A stretch of DNA of 64,000 bases, taken from the NCBI RefSeq assembly GCF_002161355.1, contig NZ_NFHL01000002.1, positions 248,001 to 312,000 of the forward strand, written 5' to 3'. The first letter of the stretch is position 1; the number at the start of each line of letters is the position of its first letter. Of this stretch, positions 1 through 7,800 are shown piece after piece. The notes below the pieces were generated by a model. The model made no database searches. It was not told the origin of the DNA and worked only from the letters and a program-made list of their open reading frames with translations. Position numbers and translations under genes: made by a program. The DNA is from Lachnoclostridium sp. An76 (lineage in GTDB: Bacteria > Bacillota > Clostridia > Lachnospirales > Lachnospiraceae).

Positions 1-1182
1 AGCCTTGTATGCTTTTATGGAATGGATCGGTGAGATCGTGGACTCGAAGAATACCCATCTCGCTATTGATGGGAAAGCATTACGCGGCGCAGCGGAAAAG
101 ACGAAAAGCGGGACAGCACCGATGCTGTTGAATGTAGTGGAAACGGTTCGAGGGTTGATACTTGCACAGCTTCCGGTCGATTCAAAGACGAATGAGATTA
201 CGGTGATTCCGGAATTGTTGAAACTTCTGGATATCAGAGGGAGTGTTATAACGATTGATGCGATTGGGACACAGACAGCAATCATGGAACAGATACATGA
301 ACAGGAAGGGCATTTTGTATTTACAGTAAAGAAAAATCAGCCAGACGCTTATGAGGAGATCCATACGTTCCTGGATAAACTGGAAGAAGAAGCAGAGAAA
401 AAAGGAAAAAGTGAAACTCCAGATCCTGTTATGCAGGATTATCTTGGGAAATATGAAGAGATCAATCAGATGGAAAAAAATCGGGACAGAAATGAGTACA
501 GGACTTGCCAGATATGTAATAATGCATTAAATCTGACGAAAAAACAAAAAGAATGGACATACGTTCAGAGCATTGGGCGGATCAAGCAGGTGAGGATTCC
601 TGTTGAAAAAGACAGCCAGGGGAATGATATCACTCCGACAAAAGAAGAGTTTTTGAAAAAAGGCTCAAGAAGAGTCCCAGTTCCTTCTGCTGAAGAGGGA
701 ATTGGAAAAGACATCCAGTGTACGGCACTGATCTCAGACCTTATCCTCACGGCAGAGGAACTGGGAAGCATAAAAAGAATGCACTGGTCAATAGAGAACC
801 GGCTCCATCATGTACTGGACGACACATTCAGGGAAGATCGCTCGCCAGCCAAAAAGTCCCGAAACAATCTGTCGCTCATCAGAAAATTTGCATACAACAT
901 CCTGCGCCTGGCAATGTACGAGACAGGTCTGACAAATATAATGACAGAAATGATGGACTGCTTTTGTGACAATGCCACCTTGCGAGAACAGTATGTATTT
1001 CAAGGCATAGCCAGTCTGTATTGACTATATATAGAGAATACCTCTGAAAAAAAGTCTTGTAAAGAGATAGAGAGATAGTTTGCGTTTTTTTACGTGATCA
1101 GCTTACCAGAAACGATATGGGGATGTAATAATAAGATTATAAAAGGTAGTGCTGCTCATGAATAGTTCATGAAACAACCCTG
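1..1182 (+). mobile_element. ISAs1-family insertion sequence, left end outside window
   Basis: The window opens inside a transposase gene that ends at 1024. The right tip of the element is placed near 1182 because the sequence there ends in AACCCTG; read on the opposite strand this is CAGGGTTGTTTCATG, the kind of CAGGG-starting terminal repeat expected for ISAs1 elements. The left tip is not visible, so neither the paired inverted repeat nor a target duplication can be checked. A small hairpin (CATGAA-tag-TTCATG) lies just inside this tip. The exact end is inference. Confidence 0.6.
2..1024 (+). CDS. ISAs1 family transposase (5' end outside window)
   Basis: This is the C-terminal 340 or so residues of an ISAs1-type DDE transposase. 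The frame is open to the window edge, so the real start lies upstream; a TTG at 5 is not a credible start. Recognisable blocks are AIDGKALRGA near the start, ITIDAIGTQ at about residue 85 (the second DDE acidic residue), FTVKKNQP at about 105, and a C-terminal SIENRLHHVLDDTFREDRS segment carrying the final Glu region. The frame is uninterrupted, so the copy may still be active. Family assignment is by motif recognition; the terminus placed at about 1182 supports it. Confidence 0.85.
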   Translation, partial: ALYAFMEWIGEIVDSKNTHLAIDGKALRGAAEKTKSGTAPMLLNVVETVRGLILAQLPVDSKTNEITVIPELLKLLDIRGSVITIDAIGTQTAIMEQIHEQEGHFVFTVKKNQPDAYEEIHTFLDKLEEEAEKKGKSETPDPVMQDYLGKYEEINQMEKNRDRNEYRTCQICNNALNLTKKQKEWTYVQSIGRIKQVRIPVEKDSQGNDITPTKEEFLKKGSRRVPVPSAEEGIGKDIQCTALISDLILTAEELGSIKRMHWSIENRLHHVLDDTFREDRSPAKKSRNNLSLIRKFAYNILRLAMYETGLTNIMTEMMDCFCDNATLREQYVFQGIASLY

Positions 1183-1215
1183 TTTCCGGCAAACTCCCGC
1201 TTGCACGCAAGCCGG

Positions 1216-1303
1216 CTTAGTGATAAGATATTATCATTGCGCGCGGGCGCGCCGTCCGCTCCCGCGCATAGAAAGTACGGACTGTTTTCCGCTGTCACTA
1301 AGG
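1216..1303 (+). promoter_or_regulatory. Structured mntP leader with stem reaching the ribosome site
   Basis: CTTAGTGA at about 1216-1223 is perfectly complementary to TCACTAAG at about 1296-1303, whose last bases are the beginning of the mntP Shine-Dalgarno. Between them lie three local hairpins: GATAA/TTATC, GCGCGGG/CCCGCGC and CGGA/TCCG. This is a closed multibranch fold that would partly hide the ribosome site. MntP genes in other bacteria are often under the manganese-sensing yybP-ykoY riboswitch; I do not recognise that consensus here, so only the fold is claimed. Confidence 0.35.
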
Positions 1304-1311
1304 AGGAAAAA

Positions 1312-1878
1312 ATGGGATTACTCGAATTATTCATCCTGGCTGTAGGGCTCTCTATGGACGCCTTCGCAGTCTCCGTCTGCAAAGGACTCGCAATGCGCCG
1401 GATCACGTTCGGCAAAACACTGGTCGTGGGACTATGGTTCGGCGGTTTTCAGGCCCTGATGCCTGCTGTCGGCTATTTTCTGGGCGTCCAGTTCCGGGAA
1501 AAGATCACAGCCGTAGACCACTGGATCGCCTTCATCCTGCTGGGCCTCATCGGCGCCAATATGATCAAAGAAGCCTGTTCCGGCGACTGTGAAGAGGAAA
1601 ATGACTCTCTGGACATCAGGACCATGTTCCTGCTCGCAGTCGCGACAAGCATCGACGCTCTCGCAGTAGGGATCACATTCGCCTTCCTGAATGTAAATCT
1701 CCTGTCAGCAGTCTCCTTTATCGGAGCCACAACGTTCATCCTCTCCGCCATCGGCGTGAGGATCGGAAATGTATTCGGCACGCGCTACAAGGCAAAGGCG
1801 GAATTCACAGGCGGGGCTATCCTGATATTGCTCGGGCTGAAGATCCTGCTGGAACACCTTGGAATCCTGGCATTTTAG
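1312..1878 (+). CDS. mntP: MntP family manganese efflux pump
   Basis: This is a 188-residue integral membrane protein of the MntP (formerly DUF204/YebN) family, which exports Mn(II) to prevent manganese toxicity. The start is ATG 1312, preceded by AAGGAGG at 1300-1306; an in-frame extension to 1201 has no ribosome site. The sequence shows six hydrophobic segments and the two characteristic acidic membrane motifs in repeat halves, [14 protein letters not shown] near residue 13 and [14 protein letters not shown] near residue 110, both with the conserved Asp. A soluble acidic linker ([11 protein letters not shown]) separates the halves. An insertion sequence ends only about 130 bases upstream, so native promoter elements may have been displaced. 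Family length and motifs agree well. Confidence 0.93.
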   Translation: MGLLELFILAVGLSMDAFAVSVCKGLAMRRITFGKTLVVGLWFGGFQALMPAVGYFLGVQFREKITAVDHWIAFILLGLIGANMIKEACSGDCEEENDSLDIRTMFLLAVATSIDALAVGITFAFLNVNLLSAVSFIGATTFILSAIGVRIGNVFGTRYKAKAEFTGGAILILLGLKILLEHLGILAF

Positions 1879-1996
1879 CTGAGCGCCCGTTTATGAGGAA
1901 AACAGCGGCGGCAGCCGCAGTAAGCACGCAGTGCGGTTTTCCGAATGGCGTGGGCTGAACTGTTACTTAGCCGTGCCGGGCAGGTAAAACCTGCAA

Positions 1997-2025
1997 TTGA
2001 CTTCACACACACCCTGTGCTATCAT
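1997..2025 (+). promoter_or_regulatory. Sigma-A promoter upstream of MATE gene
   Basis: TTGACT at 1997-2002 and TATCAT at 2020-2025 are separated by exactly 17 bases. Transcription would start near 2032 and enter a perfect small hairpin (ACCGC-aga-GCGGT) and then the terminator at 2064-2114, before the MATE coding region. Confidence 0.7.
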
Positions 2026-2063
2026 AAACACCGCAGAGCGGTCAAAACAAAATAGAACATCAA

Positions 2064-2114
2064 AGTCATATGGTTTTCCTGTTTCAGAATTCAAACAGGC
2101 ATATGGCTTTTTTT
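2064..2114 (+). terminator. Intrinsic terminator or attenuator ahead of MATE gene
   Basis: AGTCATATG pairs with CATATGGCT, and CCTGTTT pairs with AAACAGG around the loop CAGAATTC; a GTTTT bulge sits on the left side and seven T follow directly. It lies about 80 bases after the predicted start of transcription and 65 bases before the MATE start codon. It therefore either ends a short RNA or attenuates the MATE transcript. Confidence 0.7.
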
Positions 2115-2178
2115 ATTGCCCCGGCCTGTTTCCATACAGCGCCGCTTAACCACATACGAAAGGAGACTACTTATCCAA

Positions 2179-3549
2179 ATGCAGGAAAACAATACTTTTA
2201 TGAAAACAAAACCCGTCTTTTCCCTCCTCATCTCCATGTCCGTTCCCATGATGCTTTCCATGCTCATCCAGTCACTCTACAATATCGTGGACAGCATCTA
2301 TGTGTCACGGCTCGGCACGGATGCCCTCACCGCGGTCTCCCTCGCCTACCCTCTCCAGAACGCCATCCTATCCGTTGCCGTCGGCATCGGCGTGGGCATC
2401 AGCTCCGCGATCTCCATCCATCTCGGCGCAGGGAACCAGGAGAAAGCTGACCGCGCCGCCACCATCGGGATCGCGCTGACTGTATTCCACTGCCTCCTTT
2501 TCATCCTGGCAGGGCTTTTCATCACACGCCCCTTCCTCTCCCTGTTTACAGACAATCCGGCAGTGCTGGGGGATTCCTGTGATTACACATACATTGTCCT
2601 GTGCTTTTCCTTCGGCTCCCTTCTCCAGATCGCATTTGAGAAGATCTTCCAGGGGATCGGGCAGATGAAGGTCACCATGTATCTGCTGATCGTGGGATGC
2701 GTGGTCAATATCATCCTTGACCCCATCTTCATCTTCGGCCTTTTAGGCTTCCCCGCGCTCGGAGTCGCAGGGGCTGCCATTGCCACTGTGATCGGACAGA
2801 TCAGTGCCTTTCTCCTCTATATCGTGGTGTATCTGAGGAAGCCTTACGCCATACACATCCAGGCAAAACATCTCCGTTTTGACTGGAAGATAATCCGGCA
2901 GATATACAGTGTGGGGATCCCGTCCAGTATCATGATGCTGCTCCCCTCTGTCCTCATCAGTATCCTGAACAGTATCCTTGCCGCATTTTCCGAAGTATAT
3001 GTGGCTGTGCTCGGCGTTTATTTTAAACTCCAGACCTTTATCTATATGCCTGCCAACGGGATCGTCCAGGGAATGCGCCCGATCATTGGTTATAACTACG
3101 GCGCGGGGGAGAAATCCCGGGTCCGCACCACGGTCAGGTACAGCCTTGCCTGTGCGGCAGCGCTCATGCTCCTGGGCACGCTCCTGTCCCTTCTCATCCC
3201 GGAGCAGATCTTCGCTCTCTTCGATGCGGATACAGAACTGATGGAGGCGGGAGTCACCGCTCTGCGCATCATCTGCCTCGGATTTTTGGTCTCCGCTGTG
3301 GGCATCATTTACTCCGGGACATTTGAAGCGCTCGGCAGCGGACGGAACTCCCTGATCATCTCTCTGCTGCGGCAGTTTGTGATCACGATCCCTCTGAGCT
3401 TCATCCTCGCAAAGCTCTGCGGCCCCATCGGCGTCTGGATCTCATTCCCCGCAGGGGAGCTGTGCGCATCGGCCGCAGCATTCTTCCTGCTGGCACATTA
3501 TGAAAAAGGGACTCTGTCGCCCTTCCGCCGGCAGGGGCGCATTTCATAG
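2179..3549 (+). CDS. MATE family multidrug/cation antiporter
   Basis: This is a 456-residue membrane protein of the MATE (multi-antimicrobial extrusion, DinF/NorM-like) superfamily, which exports organic cations or drugs using Na+ or H+ gradients. The N-terminus (LLISMSVPMMLSMLIQSLYN) and the following VDSIYVSRLGTDALTAVS are typical of the Clostridia MATE subgroup, and the whole protein reads as twelve hydrophobic helices in two repeats. ATG 2179 follows AGGAG at 2161-2165 with a rather long gap of 13 bases; ATG 2200 is an alternative. It has its own promoter and leader terminator, so expression is probably conditional. The substrate cannot be read from the sequence. Confidence 0.9.
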   Translation: MQENNTFMKTKPVFSLLISMSVPMMLSMLIQSLYNIVDSIYVSRLGTDALTAVSLAYPLQNAILSVAVGIGVGISSAISIHLGAGNQEKADRAATIGIALTVFHCLLFILAGLFITRPFLSLFTDNPAVLGDSCDYTYIVLCFSFGSLLQIAFEKIFQGIGQMKVTMYLLIVGCVVNIILDPIFIFGLLGFPALGVAGAAIATVIGQISAFLLYIVVYLRKPYAIHIQAKHLRFDWKIIRQIYSVGIPSSIMMLLPSVLISILNSILAAFSEVYVAVLGVYFKLQTFIYMPANGIVQGMRPIIGYNYGAGEKSRVRTTVRYSLACAAALMLLGTLLSLLIPEQIFALFDADTELMEAGVTALRIICLGFLVSAVGIIYSGTFEALGSGRNSLIISLLRQFVITIPLSFILAKLCGPIGVWISFPAGELCASAAAFFLLAHYEKGTLSPFRRQGRIS

Positions 3550-3564
3550 GCCGGAGCATTAAAA

Positions 3565-3617
3565 AATACCCTGGCAGTAAGACACATCCTTTTTCCGTGT
3601 CTCACTGGCAGGGTATT
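3565..3617. terminator. Strong bidirectional terminator hairpin
   Basis: AATACCCTGGCAGTAAGACAC pairs almost completely with the inverted copy ending at 3617, around a T-rich loop, with A-rich and T-rich flanks on either side. It ends the MATE transcript on the plus strand and the HPr-like gene on the minus strand. Confidence 0.85.
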
Positions 3618-3654
3618 TTCCCCGGATCTGTTCCTTTATGATCACAGTCCTTTA

Positions 3655-3894
3655 TTATTCCATTTCAAAATTCGTAAAATACTGATGCGCAAGGTCCTCG
3701 TCCTCCCCGCTGACGATCAGCCGCATCGGAAGCCCCAATTTGATGGACATCAGCCCGAGAAGAGACTTCCCGTCGATACGGAAATTCCTGTTCGACATAT
3801 CCGTAACGTCAATGTCTGACTTCATCTTCTGGCATGTATTGCAAAAACTCATCAACTGCCCTGATGAGGCAAACCTGATCTTTTTTTCTACCAT
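3655..3894 (-). CDS. HPr-like domain protein lacking the phosphorylatable His
   Basis: This is a 79-residue protein with the HPr fold. The second half is clear (DVTDMSNRNFRIDGKSLLGLMSIKLG, the region around regulatory Ser46, with GKSLLGLMS). The first half should carry the GIHARPA active-site His15, but reads ASSGQLMSFCNTCQ, so it cannot accept phosphate from enzyme I. Such HPr relatives in Clostridia are thought to be regulatory or orphan carriers; the role is unknown. ATG 3894 is chosen because AGGAGG lies 12 bases upstream; an in-frame GTG at 3906 directly abuts the same AGGAGG and could not use it. It stands alone between a terminator and the tRNA cluster. Confidence 0.75.
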   Translation of the reverse strand: MVEKKIRFASSGQLMSFCNTCQKMKSDIDVTDMSNRNFRIDGKSLLGLMSIKLGLPMRLIVSGEDEDLAHQYFTNFEME

Positions 3895-3988
3895 TTCCTT
3901 TTTCACCCTCCTGTCTCACGTATGTATCATACTGACACTGCCACAGTATATAATAAATGCGCCGGACAGGCAAGAGAAAAATAGAACT

Positions 3989-4068
3989 GCGGATAACAGG
4001 ACTTGAACCTGCACGTCATGGACACCAGAACCTAAATCTGGCGCGTCTGCCAATTCCGCCATATCCGC
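3989..4068 (-). tRNA. tRNA-Leu (anticodon TAG)
   Basis: The acceptor GCGGATA pairs with TATCCGC; the anticodon arm CCAGA-TTTAGGT-TCTGG gives TAG; there is a long variable arm typical of a class II tRNA and a T-loop GTTCAAGTC. The 3' CCA is not encoded. It is the last tRNA of the cluster and lies beyond an intrinsic-terminator-like hairpin. Confidence 0.95.
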
Positions 4069-4078
4069 TTACAAAATG

Positions 4079-4110
4079 AAAAACGGAAACCCAATGTCCT
4101 GAGTTTCCGT
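4079..4110 (-). terminator. Intrinsic terminator between tRNA-Lys and tRNA-Leu
   Basis: Read on the minus strand, ACGGAAAC ... GTTTCCGT forms a perfect 8-bp stem followed by TTTTTCATTTT. It lies inside the tRNA cluster, after tRNA-Lys, so tRNA-Leu needs readthrough or processing. Confidence 0.6.
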
Positions 4111-4122
4111 CGTCTCATTTAC

Positions 4123-4195
4123 TGAGCGTGCGGGGATTCGAACCCCGGACAACTTGATTAAAAGTCAAGTGCTCTACCACCTGAGCTACACGCCC
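4123..4195 (-). tRNA. tRNA-Lys (anticodon TTT)
   Basis: The anticodon arm CTTGA-CTTTTAA-TCAAG gives TTT. The acceptor GGGCGTG pairs with CACGCTC, including one G-T pair, with discriminator A. The D-arm is GCTCAGGTGGTAGAGC and the T-arm loop is TTCGAAT. CCA is not encoded. Confidence 0.96.
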
Positions 4196-4224
4196 ATATT
4201 TTCTTTCCCGGCTTCCCAGGTAAA

Positions 4225-4296
4225 CTGGGCTAGCTGGATTCGAACCAGCGAATGCAGGAGTCAAAGTCCTGTGCCTTACCGCTTGGCGATAGCCCA
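4225..4296 (-). tRNA. tRNA-Gln (anticodon TTG)
   Basis: The anticodon arm CAGGA-CTTTGAC-TCCTG gives TTG. The acceptor TGGGCTA pairs perfectly with TAGCCCA and the discriminator is G, as usual for tRNA-Gln. CCA is not encoded. Confidence 0.96.
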
Positions 4297-4346
4297 TCGA
4301 AGACTTATAGCTGACACTGCCTGCCAGTATGAATATAAAAGAAAAG

Positions 4347-4421
4347 GGTGGGTAGTGGGACTCGAACCCACGATATCCAGAACCACAATCTGGCGCGCTA
4401 ACCAACTGCACCATACCCACC
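4347..4421 (-). tRNA. tRNA-His (anticodon GTG)
   Basis: The anticodon arm CCAGA-TTGTGGT-TCTGG gives GTG. The acceptor GTGGGTA pairs with TACCCAC, and the encoded extra G at position -1 can pair with discriminator C73, the identity element of histidine tRNA. Confidence 0.96.
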
Positions 4422-4425
4422 ATAA

Positions 4426-4499
4426 CGAGCCTGGGGGGATTCGAACCCTCGACCTACGGCTTAGAAGGCCGTTGCTCTATCCAGCTGAGCTACAGACTC
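4426..4499 (-). tRNA. tRNA-Arg (anticodon TCT)
   Basis: The anticodon arm ACGGC-CTTCTAA-GCCGT gives TCT. The acceptor GAGTCTG pairs with CAGGCTC and the discriminator is G. CCA is not encoded. Confidence 0.96.
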
Positions 4500-4544
4500 A
4501 TATGCAAATATCCCCTTTTTAAGGCTCCCGCTATTCAGCGGAAA

Positions 4545-4615
4545 AGCGGGTGATGGGAATCGAACCCACGTATCCAGCTTGGAAGGCTGGTGTTCTACCA
4601 TTGAACTACACCCGC
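4545..4615 (-). tRNA. tRNA-Gly (anticodon TCC)
   Basis: The anticodon arm CCAGC-CTTCCAA-GCTGG gives TCC. The acceptor GCGGGTG pairs with CACCCGC and the discriminator is T (U73), as in bacterial glycine tRNAs. CCA is not encoded. Confidence 0.96.
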
Positions 4616-4622
4616 ACATCAA

Positions 4623-4697
4623 TCGGGGTGACAGGATTCGAACCTGCGACCTCCTGGTCCCAAACCAGGCGCTCTAGCCAAGCTGAGCCACACCCCG
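4623..4697 (-). tRNA. tRNA-Pro (anticodon TGG)
   Basis: The anticodon arm CCTGG-TTTGGGA-CCAGG gives TGG. The acceptor CGGGGTG pairs with CACCCCG and the discriminator is A. It is the first tRNA after the promoter at 4739-4767. Confidence 0.96.
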
Positions 4698-4699
4698 GT

Positions 4700-4738
4700 A
4701 ATCCTTGCGCACCCTGTCATTCCCGTAGCGCAAGGATT
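4700..4738 (-). repeat. Perfect inverted repeat in tRNA operon leader
   Basis: AATCCTTGCGC at 4700-4710 is perfectly inverted at 4728-4738, giving an 11-bp stem that spans the start of the tRNA transcript up to the tRNA-Pro 5' end. It probably acts as a leader or processing hairpin. Confidence 0.7.
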
Positions 4739-4767
4739 ATTATATTATAAGCTTTTCATAATGTCAA
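4739..4767 (-). promoter_or_regulatory. Consensus promoter of the tRNA operon
   Basis: On the minus strand TTGACA (4762-4767) and TATAAT (4739-4744) are both perfect consensus and separated by 17 bases. The start of transcription falls near 4732, giving a strong stable-RNA promoter for all seven tRNAs. Confidence 0.9.
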
Positions 4768-4780
4768 CAACTTTTTTTAA

Positions 4781-4808
4781 GATTCCGGTAGGAAGATTCC
4801 GGTAGGAC
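4781..4808. repeat. 14-bp tandem duplication
   Basis: GATTCCGGTAGGAA is followed directly by GATTCCGGTAGGAC, between the tRNA promoter and the 3' end of the GH84 gene. No role is apparent. Confidence 0.8.
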
Positions 4809-4821
4809 TCCTCAAAATCTC

Positions 4822-7800
4822 TCAGGACCTGCGTTTTCTCTTATATAACACCGCCGCTGCCGCGCCGGAAAGCACTGCTGCGTATATCCATCCCGCATTC
4901 GCGGCATCGCCTGTCGGGACAGCCTTACTGCCGTCTCCGCCATTCTGCCCCTCTGTGCCGGGATTATCTGCCCCTTCTGCCTTCGGGTCATCTTCCCCGG
5001 GCTCTTCCGCTCCTGGTCCCTCCGGTTTCGGGTCTTCCGGATCCGGGTCCTCGGTTCCGGGTTCCTCTGGTTTAGGATCTTCCGGATCCGGGTCCTCGGT
5101 TCCGGGTTCTTCCGGCTTCGGGTCTTCCGGATCGGGTTGATCCGGTTCCTCAGTTCCCGCTCCGACTGTCACTGCAAATGCGATCTCGCATCCCTGCGGA
5201 TTCGACAGATTGTAGCGGTACGGCAGGCTGCCCAGCACATCAACCTCTCCGTCCGCGGACGTATCCACCTCCGCCGGATCCCATTCCGGCATTACCATCA
5301 CAGCGGTTTCTTCTCCGTCAGCCTCAGCACGCACGGCGGCCTGTACAAATTCCGGGAGCAGCACCTCTGCCCCGATTTCCACAGTCTGGTCTTCCATCTC
5401 CTGTACCGAGACATACTCCATCTCCGCATGCCTTCTCACGCCGGTCACTTCCAGTTCCTGCAGGCCGATGCAGTTGCCTGCTGCCCCACTGTTGATCGAG
5501 CGGAATAAAAGTCGGACATATCTCGCCATGACCGGAACCGCGAATTCATCCTCCACAGTATCCACCGGATAGGTCGGACCATTGTTCTCATGGGTTATCG
5601 TCTTTACAGTAACCCAGTTTTCTTTATCGTCAGATACCTGGATATCATAATCCGTCGGATAGACTTTATTATAGTAGCTCATCTCTATGCCTGAGATCAT
5701 ATTCGAATATCCTCCCAGGTCCACAATGATCCACTGCGGGCTCGAAGCGCCTGCTCCTTTGAGGGCGCCGCTGTCCCATTTTGTATCCTTTGTCCCGTCT
5801 ACAGCTGACTCCGGCTTCACAGACGGAGTTTCCACGCCGGACACTTCCACCGGCTGGTTCAACGCCAGGTTGACTTTCTCCGCAGAATCCGGGACATTTG
5901 CATCCAGATAGATATTATCGACTGCCTGTCCCACGTCTCCCGAAGCATCCTCTCCGTACGTAATGACGATCTCGCTGATCTCAGCCGGCACGCCCGCTTT
6001 CAATTCAAGCCGCACCGCATAAATGCCGCCCTCCGGGGCTTCAAACGTCTGGTCAGCCTCTGTCAGCGTCCCCAGAGTTTCTTCTGTCCCGTCCGGGCGC
6101 ACTGCCAGCACCGCCGCGCCGCAGGAACCGTTCTGGAGGATCCGGATCTTTTCCACATTCACATTTCCTGTAATACGGTATTCCAGATAATCTCCTTCTT
6201 TTACATCTCCCGCCAGGAATACGCTGGACAGATCCCTGTCATTGATGTTTTCTGTATTCCCGGACGTATTCGTGATCACAGCCGCAGGATCAACCCTTCC
6301 CGGCCTCTGCGCATCCCGGTTCACCTGGATCTCATACAGCCGCAGCGCCGCATCCGCGTCCGCCGTGATCTCCAGCCTGATATACCGGGCGCTGATCCCG
6401 TCCGCGTCCGCCTCATATTTTCTCACCGGCGGCTCCACCACTCCGTCATCCCGGAAGCTTTTGATCTTTTTATACTCTGTATTGTCCGATGAGACAGAGA
6501 GATCCGCCTGGTAGATCCTCTGGGTGCCGTCCGCGGCAAAGATCGCAATATCATGGATCTCCTGCGTCAGTCCCAGATCGAAAATAATATAATCTCCATT
6601 TTTCTGATCCCGGTCCGTTTCAATATAGGTCTCTTTGCTGCCGTCCACTGTTTCACTCCAGTCATCCCCCTGCAGAAGGGACATGCCCGTATCTTCCACC
6701 GTTATCTCCGGGTCCAGGTTTTCCACAGTAACCGCCAGTTTTGACAGTACCGCAGAGACGCTCTCCTGTCCGGCATTGGCCAGCCGCACATATCTCGCCT
6801 GCACAGCTTCTCCAAGTTTCCCGGGTACGGCTTCCGTCCATTTATCCCCGTGCAGGGAGTATTCCAGGCTCAGGCCGTCCAGGCCGCTTCCCTCCAGCAT
6901 GATCTCTGAGATCTCCGCGATATCTTTCTTCTTGATCCCGATATATTCTCCCGGTTCAAGCGTGATCCTGCCAATATTCCGCAGGCCGTATTCTTTCTCA
7001 CAGATCGTAAGCGGCGCGGCGGCATACCCCTCCATATTTGTATAGACTCTGTCCGCAGCGGGCTCTTCATTTGCCTCCGCAAGGATCCCGTCCATGTACG
7101 CGCGCACATCCTCAAGGCAGTATTCCACAAACGGCACGAGCCTCTTGCTCGCCGCTTTTACCGCCGGTCTGCTGGCGCCGTCCGGGTACAGATAAGTCCT
7201 CTCGTTATATCTGCCCATCTCCGCAGAGGCAGACGCGAATGACTCCCAGACTTTTCCCAGGTCAGCGGAGTCTTTCCCCATCTCCATCTCCGCGGCAAGC
7301 AGGAGCTCTCCCGCCTTTGCCACATTTTTCAGCGCCTGGATCCATCCTTCGCCGCCATCCGTATTCCCCGGATTTGACAATTCCCGGACGAGCGCGTCAT
7401 TTTCACAGTATTCCACAAATTCGTCAGCCGCGGACTGGATATGGATAAATTCCGCGAGAAGCTCCAGTGCTTCCCCGTCCTGTGAGATATCTGTCCCGCT
7501 CTCGATCTTTTCCCGGACACTGTCCAGAGTCTCTTTAATGTACAGCGATTCCTCGAAGCCCTGCGGGACCCGTCCCGACCCCGGACAGTCAGACACATTC
7601 CTGGCGATCGTCAGATAAGCGTCATAGACTTCCGGCTGGAGATATTTAAAACACTGTTCCCATATCTCTTCCGTATGTTCCGAATAATTGTTTACATTCC
7701 AGAAATACGCCCCCAGCTGGAAGAGCGCGACCTTATCCGCCTCTGCAAAAAAGATCGGATTCGAAACTGCGCCTGCCAGGCCCGTAATGTTATCCCTGAT

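Noticed and set aside
1183-1311. Classic yybP-ykoY manganese riboswitch upstream of mntP
   Set aside because: I could not match the conserved sequence loops; only a generic multibranch fold is visible, so the name is not applied.
4115-4750. Open frames of 66-122 residues on both strands across the tRNA cluster
   Set aside because: They lie wholly over seven well-formed tRNA genes and have no ribosome sites or recognisable domains.
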